Below are positions 5,423-11,977 of a stretch of DNA of 18,133 nucleotides, piece after piece (the stretch's first letter is position 1; every line of letters begins with the position of its first letter). A program made the translations under genes and the position numbers. Origin of the DNA: Bacteroidota bacterium (GTDB taxonomy: Bacteria > Bacteroidota > Bacteroidia > Bacteroidales > Rikenellaceae); NCBI GenBank assembly GCA_023443765.1, contig JAEZTA010000199.1, positions 1-18,133 of the forward strand, written 5' to 3'. The notes beneath the pieces were generated by a model. That model did not search any database. It saw nothing but the letters and a program-made list of their open reading frames with translations, and had not been told where the DNA came from.

Positions 5423-6894
5423 TGTGCGTGCAGACGGTTGAGGCAGTGGATGAAGTGGTTGAGGATGCGGTAGTAAAGCTCGTCGCCCAGTACGGCGTCC
5501 TCCACCTCGTGGTCGATCGACGGATTGTCGTTGATCTCGATCACCATGGCCTTGCCGTTGATCAGTTTCAGGTCCACGCCGTAAAGTCCCTTGCCGATCA
5601 GCGCCGCGGCCTTGACTGCCGTGTCGATCACTTTCTGCGGAACGTTGTAGAGCGGTACGGTCTCCCATGCGCCGCAGAGGTTGCGCCCCGTGTCGTCGTG
5701 GGCGTGGTTGTAAATCTGCCAGTGGCCTTTGGCCATGAAATACTTGCAGGCGAAGAGCGGCTCGCCGTCCAGCAGGCCGATCCGCCAGTCGAACTCCGTG
5801 GGGATGAACTCCTGGGCCAGCAGCACGGCCGAGTGGGCGAACATCTCGTCGAGCGCCGCGCGCAGTTCTTCGGCGTTGGCGACCTTGTGCATCCCGACCG
5901 AGAACGATCCGTCGGGAATCTTGAGGATGAAGGGCGCGCCGAGCCATCCGCTGATCTCCTCAAACGTATATTCGTTGCTGCGGAACAGCAGTTGCGAAGC
6001 CGGGGCCGGGATGTGGGCCTTTTCGAAAAGCTCCGACAGGTAGACCTTATTCGTGCAGCGGATGATCGACTCCGGATCGTCGATCACGGCGATGTCGTTC
6101 ATTGCAGCCCGCTGTGCGAGGCGGTAGGTGTAGTGGTTGAGCGACGTGGTGGTGCGGATGAACAGTGCGTCGAACTCCATCAGCCGCGTGGCCTCCTCTT
6201 CGGTGATCAGCTCGGCGTGGATGTTCATTTTCCGGGCCACTTCGAGGAACTTGTTGAGGGCGTCCTTGTCGCTGGGCGGGAATTTCTCGTCGGGGTCGTA
6301 GAGGATGGCGAGGTTGTAGCGTGCGGGCTTTGCCGAGCGGGGCGAGCGCCACACCTTCTTGTTGAAACAGTCGAGTGCATTGGCGAAGTCGTCCTGCTCG
6401 CTCTCCGAAAGCTGGCGCAGCGAAAGGGCCTGCACCGATTCGATCTGGTTGCGCGCGTGGTTGTTCATCGTCACGCGCAGGATCGGGCAGGGGTAGTGGT
6501 CGAAGATGAAACGCGCGATCTTCTCCAGCCCCTTCTCGCGGCAGGTCCCGAAGTAGATGTTCAGCTGCCAGATTTCATCCGTGATGCGGTTGCGTTCGAT
6601 CCACTGGTGGCAGAGCTGCTGCAGGTTGCGGTTCATGCGGATTCCGGCACCCGATTCGAGCTTGTTGAGCGTCTCGACGCCCGGCAGCACCCGGTGTCCC
6701 CGGGCCTGGGCCAGCAGCGAACAATAGTAGCCTTCGGAGTTGTAGCCGTATTCGTCGCTCAGGTTGATGACCAGCTTGGGCGTCCGCTCCCCGTAACGGT
6801 GTTCGAGGTAGTCGGTGACGGTCATCAGCGAGTCGGTTTCGCAGTAGGGTTTCCAGTCGTTGAGGCTGTTCAGCAGGATGAAGACGCTATTCAT
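5419..6894 (-). CDS. RimK-like ATP-grasp ligase with N-terminal RLAN-type domain
   Basis: A 491-residue cytoplasmic protein. Residues 1 to about 180 (with NLSDEYGYNSEGYYCSLLAQ at 44-63) fit the RimK-like ATP-grasp N-terminal (RLAN) domain. Residues about 195-490 form a RimK-type ATP-grasp domain: pre-ATP-grasp segment (193-290), glycine-rich loop with Lys325 and GSFSVG (329-334), QEFIPTEFDWRIG (361-373), and the metal-binding VDLK (440-443) and VIEINDNPS (451-459). Such enzymes join a carboxylate to an amine through an acyl-phosphate, often adding amino acids to peptides or proteins. The substrate is unknown. The start at 6894 was chosen because the family-like sequence begins there and a -7 box lies just upstream. 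The frame is open a further 40 codons but runs through the upstream terminator. Its stop overlaps the GNAT start. Confidence 0.88.
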   Translation of the reverse strand: MNSVFILLNSLNDWKPYCETDSLMTVTDYLEHRYGERTPKLVINLSDEYGYNSEGYYCSLLAQARGHRVLPGVETLNKLESGAGIRMNRNLQQLCHQWIERNRITDEIWQLNIYFGTCREKGLEKIARFIFDHYPCPILRVTMNNHARNQIESVQALSLRQLSESEQDDFANALDCFNKKVWRSPRSAKPARYNLAILYDPDEKFPPSDKDALNKFLEVARKMNIHAELITEEEATRLMEFDALFIRTTTSLNHYTYRLAQRAAMNDIAVIDDPESIIRCTNKVYLSELFEKAHIPAPASQLLFRSNEYTFEEISGWLGAPFILKIPDGSFSVGMHKVANAEELRAALDEMFAHSAVLLAQEFIPTEFDWRIGLLDGEPLFACKYFMAKGHWQIYNHAHDDTGRNLCGAWETVPLYNVPQKVIDTAVKAAALIGKGLYGVDLKLINGKAMVIEINDNPSIDHEVEDAVLGDELYYRILNHFIHCLNRLHAQ

Positions 6895-6915
6895 GCATGT
6901 GTAGTTTCGATGCGC

Positions 6916-6923
6916 CAAATGTA
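6916..6923 (-). promoter_or_regulatory. Candidate -7 box for the ATP-grasp/GNAT operon
   Basis: TACATTTG on the minus strand matches TAnnTTTG perfectly and lies 21 bp before the ATG at 6894. No TTG is found at 19-21 bp spacing. It sits just downstream of the glycogen-cluster terminator, so an independent promoter is needed here. Confidence 0.5.
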
Positions 6924-6966
6924 AGCAAATAAAACGTATGCTGTACACGCTTTCCGCCGTTTTGCG

Positions 6967-7001
6967 AAATAAAAAAACGGGCTTCCGCAGAAACCCGTTT
7001 T
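6967..7001 (-). terminator. Rho-independent terminator of the glycogen cluster
   Basis: On the minus strand an 8-bp AAAACGGG/CCCGTTTT stem (7001-6994 with 6981-6974) extends inward by GAA/TTC across one mismatch. It is followed by a run of seven T and further T-rich sequence (to 6967). It starts 19 bp after the GH57 stop codon. Confidence 0.85.
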
Positions 7002-7019
7002 CAGTCGTTTTCAAGGCGC

Positions 7020-8237
7020 TCAGGCCCGCTTTTTAACCGCCTTTTCCGCCACGGCCTTGTCCAGTTCGATGATGAAGTCCGAGAGGACGTTCATGTAGTT
7101 GATGAAGGCGTCGTAAGCCGAGTCGTAGGGGTTGAAGTAGGAGTGCACGTCGCCGTCCGACAGCCATTTGGTGGCCATGTAGTAGAAGTGATCGGAGCTC
7201 TGCATGAAACTCCATACGTAGTCGAAGTCGGGGTTCTTCAGCGTCGAGACCTTCTCCTTCTGGGCGTAGAGCTTCGAGAAGGCTTCGTTCTGCAACTCGT
7301 TGCCCAGCCATGCCGTTACGTCTCGCTCCTCGTCGGCCCACGACATCACGTGCGGACAGTGGAGCACGGCCACGGGCTGGTACTTCTTCGCGGCCTCGGT
7401 CACCGTGGCGAACTCCAGGCCGTTCTTCCTGGCGAGGATCGCCTTGGGCAGTGCGCGCATGAATTCGAAGATGCCTGTGTCGGCGGTCTGATGCTCACCG
7501 AAGGTCTCGTAGTCCATGAACAGGTTGATGACTTCGCCCGGCGTTTCGTCCGAAGCGAGCCACTGCACGTATTTCTCCGCCGTCAGGGGCCACTCGTCCC
7601 AGTTCTTGTTCGAGAAGCGGAAGGCGATGTCGTCCGAGAGTTTGTAGTTGCGCAGCAGCAGGCGCAGTTTTTGGTCGATGGCGTTGGCATAGACGTAGTT
7701 GGGCGATTTCCAGCCCAGTACGTGCTTGGCCCCTTCGGCCAGCATCGTGCGGAAGCCCATGCCGGCCACCATCTCGCCGATCTCGTCCGAGTAGATCAGC
7801 TCCGTGTTGCGGAAGGCCGTGGGTTTCAGCCCGAACTCCTTTTTGATGAGGTTCGTGTGCAGCTTGACCTGCTCCGTGAAATCCTCCTTCGAAGCCAGCG
7901 AGGCCAGCGAATGGGAGTAGGTTTCGGCCAGGAACTCCACGCAACCCGTTGCGGCCAGCTCCTTGAACGAGTCGAGGACCTCGGGGGCGAAGGCCCGGAA
8001 CTGTTCGATGGCGATGCCGGTGATCGAGAACGAGCAGCGGAACTTGCCTTTGTTCTCCTTGATGAGTTTGAGCAGCAGGGCGTTCATCGGCAGGTAGCAC
8101 TGGCGGGCGACCTTCTGCATGATCGAACGGTTCAGCAGGTCATCCAGGTAATTGTGGTCCTTGCCCATGTTGAAGAAGCGGTATTTCTTCAGACGCCAGG
8201 GCTGATGCACCTGAAAATAAAGACAGACGGTTTTCAT
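7020..8237 (-). CDS. Glycoside hydrolase family 57, alpha-amylase-like
   Basis: A 405-residue cytoplasmic GH57 enzyme (no signal peptide). The conserved regions are recognisable: YFQVHQP (7-13), the second region GCVEFLAETYSHS (98-110), AFRNTELIYS (141-150) with the likely nucleophile Glu146, LFMDYETFGEH (239-249) with the likely acid/base Asp242, and a fifth region around VWSFMQSSDHFYYM near residues 343-356. GH57 enzymes act with retention on alpha-1,4-glucan (alpha-amylase, 4-alpha-glucanotransferase, or branching enzyme). The length and the FLAETYSHS form fit the putative alpha-amylase subgroup, but activity cannot be assigned from sequence. It starts 8 bp after the GT4 stop and is the last gene of the glycogen cluster. 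Confidence 0.9.
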   Translation of the reverse strand: MKTVCLYFQVHQPWRLKKYRFFNMGKDHNYLDDLLNRSIMQKVARQCYLPMNALLLKLIKENKGKFRCSFSITGIAIEQFRAFAPEVLDSFKELAATGCVEFLAETYSHSLASLASKEDFTEQVKLHTNLIKKEFGLKPTAFRNTELIYSDEIGEMVAGMGFRTMLAEGAKHVLGWKSPNYVYANAIDQKLRLLLRNYKLSDDIAFRFSNKNWDEWPLTAEKYVQWLASDETPGEVINLFMDYETFGEHQTADTGIFEFMRALPKAILARKNGLEFATVTEAAKKYQPVAVLHCPHVMSWADEERDVTAWLGNELQNEAFSKLYAQKEKVSTLKNPDFDYVWSFMQSSDHFYYMATKWLSDGDVHSYFNPYDSAYDAFINYMNVLSDFIIELDKAVAEKAVKKRA

Positions 8238-8245
8238 GCGGGTTG

Positions 8246-9565
8246 CTATTTTAATTGTTTTTTATTCTCTTCGATCACGGTCTCGTAAACCGATTTGATC
8301 TTCGCCGCGGCGTCGTTCCACTTGAGGTTGGTCACCTCTTCGAGGCCCTTCGAGGCGAACATGTCCGACAGGGCCGGGTATTTGATCAGCCCGTAAATGG
8401 CGTCGGCCAGGGCGTCCACGTCCCAGTAGTCAACCTTCACGGCGTAGTCCAGCACCTCGGCCACGCCGCTCTGCTTGGAGATGATCACCGGCACGTTCGA
8501 GCGCATCGCTTCCAGCGGCGAGATGCCGAAGGGCTCCGAGACGGAGGGCATCACGTAGACATCCGACAACTGGAACATTTTGTGCACGTCCTCGCCGCGG
8601 AGGAATCCCGTGAAGTGGAAGCGGTCGGCGATACCGAGTCTTGCCACGCGGCGGATGACGTGGTTCATCATATCGCCCGAACCGGCCATCACGAACCGTA
8701 CGTTGGGAACGCGCTTGAGGACCTTGGCGGCAGCCTCGACGAAATAGTCGGGGCCTTTCTGGTAGGTGATGCGGCCGAGGAAGGTCACGATCTTGTCGTC
8801 GACGCCCCGCTCGGGGGTCTTGCCGCAGTTCTGGGCGAACCGCACGGCGTTGTGCACCGTGACGACCCGCTCGGCCGGAACGCCGTAGCGGTTGATGACG
8901 ATGTTGCGCGTGAGGTTCGAAACGGCGATCACACAGTCGGCGGCGTGCATGCCGGCCCGCTCGATGGCGTAGACCTGCGAATTGACGTTCTCGCCGCTGC
9001 GGTCGTACTCCGTGGCGTGCATGTGCACCACCAGCGGTTTGCCCGACACGCGCTTGGCCGCAATGCCGGCATAATAGGTCAACCAGTCGTGGGCGTGGAT
9101 CACGTCGAACTGCCCTTCGAGGTCCTTGGCCACCTGTGCGGCGACCACGGCGTAGCGGGCAACCTCTTCCATGAGGTTGGCGCCGTACTTGCCCGAGAAG
9201 GTGTAACGCTGTTTCCAGGCGTCGGTCGTCGACCAGGTCTTGCGTCCCGATTTGACATATTGCTCGTGGTAGGTTTCGTACTCCTCGGGGGAGATATAGG
9301 GGACCATGTTCGAGTCGATGTGGATGAAGGACATCTTTTCCAGGATGTCGTCCGCACCGCTGCCCGTCGAGCCGTACATGGCCTCCACGTCACTGGCATT
9401 CACGACATGTGTAAAACGCTGGTCCTCGTCGCCATAGGCGTGGGGGACAATGAAGGTTACGTCGACACCGTTGCGCGCCAGTCCGCGGGTCATTCCATAG
9501 CAGGCCGTTCCCAATCCGCCCGCAATGTGGGGCGGAAACTCCCATCCGAACATTAAAACTCTCAT
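8246..9565 (-). CDS. GT4 glycosyltransferase, glycogen-synthase-like
   Basis: A 439-residue GT-B fold glycosyltransferase of family 4. The N-terminal domain begins with WEFPPHIAGGLGTAC (8-22), containing the glycine-rich GGLG loop, and carries DVIHAHDW (154-161). The C-terminal nucleotide-sugar domain has LGRITYQKG (263-271) and the E-x7-E motif in SEPFGISPLE (Glu344 and Glu352). In Bacteroidales such proteins are annotated as glycogen synthases or starch-synthase-like glycosyltransferases. The donor (ADP- or UDP-glucose) is not evident. It lies between the debranching enzyme and GH57 genes on the same strand, consistent with alpha-glucan synthesis or primer formation. No convincing promoter directly precedes it, so it is probably transcribed from upstream. 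Confidence 0.88.
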   Translation of the reverse strand: MRVLMFGWEFPPHIAGGLGTACYGMTRGLARNGVDVTFIVPHAYGDEDQRFTHVVNASDVEAMYGSTGSGADDILEKMSFIHIDSNMVPYISPEEYETYHEQYVKSGRKTWSTTDAWKQRYTFSGKYGANLMEEVARYAVVAAQVAKDLEGQFDVIHAHDWLTYYAGIAAKRVSGKPLVVHMHATEYDRSGENVNSQVYAIERAGMHAADCVIAVSNLTRNIVINRYGVPAERVVTVHNAVRFAQNCGKTPERGVDDKIVTFLGRITYQKGPDYFVEAAAKVLKRVPNVRFVMAGSGDMMNHVIRRVARLGIADRFHFTGFLRGEDVHKMFQLSDVYVMPSVSEPFGISPLEAMRSNVPVIISKQSGVAEVLDYAVKVDYWDVDALADAIYGLIKYPALSDMFASKGLEEVTNLKWNDAAAKIKSVYETVIEENKKQLK

Positions 9566-9668
9566 ACCTTAATCCTTTTTGTAAATTTATATTTTCGGCG
9601 GCCTTTGCGCTGTCGGTGGTCGGTTGCCTGCGGCTATGGGCCGCGCATCCGGCGCTGACTTCACTCCG

Positions 9669-9724
9669 AACCCCTTCCCTGGAAAGGGTTTCTCCATCCG
9701 GCACAATTTCTCTTCACATTGTGC
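9669..9724. repeat. Two hairpins in the debranching enzyme-GT4 intergenic gap
   Basis: AACCCCTTCC (9669-9678) and GGAAAGGGTT (9681-9690) form a near-perfect 10-bp stem whose one non-Watson-Crick position is a G-T wobble. GCACAAT (9701-9707) and ATTGTGC (9718-9724) form a second, perfect 7-bp stem with a 10-nt loop. On the transcribed (minus) strand neither is followed by a T-tract, so they are not ordinary terminators. They may be mRNA-processing or stabilising structures, or an intergenic repeat. The rest of the 175-bp gap (9566-9740) shows no gene. Confidence 0.5.
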
Positions 9725-9740
9725 GCCCGGGCTGTCGTTG

Positions 9741-11870
9741 TTATTTCGTCTTTTTTGTCTCCTTCTTCGCCGTAGCTTTCTTCACCGTCTTTTTCGTTGT
9801 TTTTTCTTCGCTCCGGGCAGTCTTCGCCGCTTTTGCAGCAGGCTCTTTCGCTCCTATCTTTGTATTAACGTTTTTTGCAGCCTTCGCAGTCTTCGGATGC
9901 GCCGTTTTCGAGAGTTTCCCCGACTTTCCGGTCTTCTCTTCCGGCTTGCGCGCCAGGATCATGCCGTAGATGTCCAGCAGGGCCGCAACGCTCCACGCCT
10001 GCGAAATGGCGCCGCGCGGTGCGAACGGGGGATCGGCGTCGAACAGTTCGCCGATCGAGCCGATGCCGTAGGTCTGGATGTCCTCGTCGAATCCGGCCAG
10101 CGCCTCTTCAGCCTGCTGCAGAAAGGCGTCGCCGTTGACATCGAAGCACGCCCTGACGTAGAACGACAGCAGCCACGGCCATACCGAACCGTTCTTGCCC
10201 GCGAAGTCGCGTTCGGCGGGCGTACCCTCCTGCGAACCCTTGTAGAGCGGGTTGCGGGGCGAGAGCGTGCGCAGTCCCTTCGGTGTCACGAGGTGCTGCC
10301 GCACGGTGCGGATCACCTCCAGCTGGACCTCCTCGTTGAGCATCTTGTAAGGCAGCGCGCAGGCGATGATCATGTTCGGGCGAATCTCCGTCGCTGCTCC
10401 GCCGCAGCCCACGTAGTCGGCCAGGTAGCCTTCGGCCAGGGGGAACAGTGCGTTGAACGACGCCGCGGTGCGTTCGGGAAGTTTCTCCCACGCCTTGACG
10501 AACTTTTTGTCATCCGCCTCACCGGCCAGCCGGAGCGCGTAGCAGACGGCGTTGTACCACAAGGCGTTGACTTCGACCTGGTAACCGTTGCGCGGAGTGA
10601 CCGGGCATCCGTCGATGACCGAGTTCATCCATGTCAGCGGAACCTCATCCGATGCGGCCCACACCAGCCCGTTGTCGTTGAGTACGACACGGCCCGCGAT
10701 GCCCCGCTTATAGGCTTCGAGCACCTGTTTCATGGCCTCGCCGTAGTGTTCCCAGATTTTCTTCGCTCCGAGATGCGCTTCGAGCCGCTGCAAGGTCCAG
10801 AAGAACCACAGCGGAGCGTCGGCTGCCACCGCCGCCGAAGCGTTCCCGGCGAACATGCCGTCCTGCATCTCGCGCACCATCGTGTCGAGGGCGTCGATGC
10901 AGTCCTCCTTGTGGTCCTGCTCCAGGGTGATTCCCGGCAGCGCCACGAAGGTCTGGCGGCCCGTAACCCCGTGCCACGGGTAACCCGAAACTACCTCCGT
11001 GCGGTTGCCCGGACGGCGGATCAGGAACTGCCGCGCCGAGTGTTCGAGGCAACTGATGAAGTCGACCTTGTGCGTACGGCGTGCGATGGAGCCTTTGAAG
11101 ACCTCCTCGATGGTTTTCGTCGAACCCATTTCGTCGAGCGAGGCCGAGAAAATGATGCTCTCGCCCTTCTTGAGTTCGGTTTCGAAGTATCCCGTGGTCA
11201 TCAGGTCCTCGTAGCCGTCATAGCCGCGGGCGATGTCCTGCAGGTATTCGAAATTGTAGTACCAGTCGGGCGCCGGCACGAACTCCGCATCGGGCTTGCT
11301 GGTCTGCATGTAGAGCCACGGGAACGACCTGTAAAGGCGGCACTTTACGCCGTTGACCGCCGGGTAGGAGTGCCCGTCGGCCTCCATGTTGGCGTGCGTC
11401 AGCGCGTGCTTGTCGCGAAAGGCAAGGTACGGGCGCAGACGCAGGCGCGTTTCCGAGTGCGCGTCGACGAGCGTATAGCGAATCATCAGCTGCGTGCGCT
11501 TGTGAATCCACAGCATCTCCTTCTTCAGGATCACGCCGCCCACGCGGTAGGTGATCGTGGGGGTTGGCGTGTACTCGAAATCGGTGATATACTTGTGGCC
11601 GCGCGGCTCGTAGGTCCCCTGGTAACGATGCAGCGCCAGGTTGAACGTCTGGTCGTGCTGGATGATCGTTTCGTCGAGCGCCGACAGCAGGACGTAGGTC
11701 CGGTCGCTGTCGTCGATCGGGGCTACCATCAGGCCGTGGTAACGGCGGGTGTTGCAGCAGACGATGGTCGTGCTCATGTAGCCGCCGATGCGGTCCGTTG
11801 CAAGCATTTCGCGCTGGAGCGAGTACTCCAGATTGCCCAATTCGCTTTTGTCGAAAGTAAGTGCTGACAT
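9741..11870 (-). CDS. Glycogen debranching enzyme (amylo-alpha-1,6-glucosidase, GH133-type) with lysine-rich tail
   Basis: A 709-residue cytoplasmic protein. Residues 1 to about 250 match the debranching-enzyme N-terminal beta domain (TRRYHGLMVA, 41-50). Residues about 270-641 form the (alpha/alpha)6 catalytic domain: GYPWHGVTGRQTFVALPG (296-313), LTWMN (412-416), VTPRNGYQVEVNALWYNA (424-441), GLRTLSP (532-538), GSVWPW (561-566) and AISQAWSV (621-628). It should remove alpha-1,6-linked glucose stubs from glycogen limit dextrin. Two motif positions differ from the usual family form (Gln306 for the Asp of GRDT, Asn416 for the Asp of WMD), while Glu433 of VE(I/V)NALW is kept. Residues 642-709 are a 68-residue tail with 22 Lys, 12 Ala and 11 Thr, like histone-H1/Hc1 tails and beyond the usual end of the family. 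Follows the GT3/GT35 gene by 107 bp and has its own promoter. Confidence 0.9.
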   Translation of the reverse strand: MSALTFDKSELGNLEYSLQREMLATDRIGGYMSTTIVCCNTRRYHGLMVAPIDDSDRTYVLLSALDETIIQHDQTFNLALHRYQGTYEPRGHKYITDFEYTPTPTITYRVGGVILKKEMLWIHKRTQLMIRYTLVDAHSETRLRLRPYLAFRDKHALTHANMEADGHSYPAVNGVKCRLYRSFPWLYMQTSKPDAEFVPAPDWYYNFEYLQDIARGYDGYEDLMTTGYFETELKKGESIIFSASLDEMGSTKTIEEVFKGSIARRTHKVDFISCLEHSARQFLIRRPGNRTEVVSGYPWHGVTGRQTFVALPGITLEQDHKEDCIDALDTMVREMQDGMFAGNASAAVAADAPLWFFWTLQRLEAHLGAKKIWEHYGEAMKQVLEAYKRGIAGRVVLNDNGLVWAASDEVPLTWMNSVIDGCPVTPRNGYQVEVNALWYNAVCYALRLAGEADDKKFVKAWEKLPERTAASFNALFPLAEGYLADYVGCGGAATEIRPNMIIACALPYKMLNEEVQLEVIRTVRQHLVTPKGLRTLSPRNPLYKGSQEGTPAERDFAGKNGSVWPWLLSFYVRACFDVNGDAFLQQAEEALAGFDEDIQTYGIGSIGELFDADPPFAPRGAISQAWSVAALLDIYGMILARKPEEKTGKSGKLSKTAHPKTAKAAKNVNTKIGAKEPAAKAAKTARSEEKTTKKTVKKATAKKETKKTK

Positions 11871-11896
11871 ATCGCTTTAAAATACAGTTCGTCCTT

Positions 11897-11927
11897 TAAA
11901 GGTATTAAAAATACTGAATAATTACAA
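11897..11927 (-). promoter_or_regulatory. Internal promoter for the debranching enzyme gene
   Basis: On the minus strand TTG (11927-11925), exactly 20 bp, then TACCTTTA (11904-11897), a 7-of-8... TAnnTTTG match differing only in the last base. The expected leader is about 20-25 nt. The -7 box overlaps the palindrome CCTTTAAAGG (11893-11902), and GTATT/AATAC (11902-11914) forms a small hairpin beside it. The remainder of the 107-bp gap is AT-rich without a gene. Confidence 0.5.
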
Positions 11928-11977
11928 CATGTTATTGTCCGATTACCCGAAATTAATGCCTTTTTAACCTTTTTATA

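Noticed and set aside
5423..5947. N-terminal extension of the GNAT frame to 5947
   Set aside because: The residues are arginine-rich out-of-frame reading of the ATP-grasp domain. The ATGA overlap at 5422 marks the real start.
6895..7014. Upstream extension of the ATP-grasp ligase frame to 7014
   Set aside because: The extra 40 codons run through the glycogen-cluster terminator and the ligase's own -7 box, so the ATG at 6894 is preferred.
9573..9592. TAAATTTA-like box as a promoter directly before the GT4 gene
   Set aside because: It lacks the final G and no TTG lies 19-21 bp upstream, so I do not call a promoter.
9624..11867. Long plus-strand open frame (747 codons) and a hydrophobic 117-codon frame opposite the debranching enzyme
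   Set aside because: These are antisense artefacts. The apparent phenylalanine-rich, membrane-like stretch is simply the complement of the AAG/AAA lysine codons of the tail.
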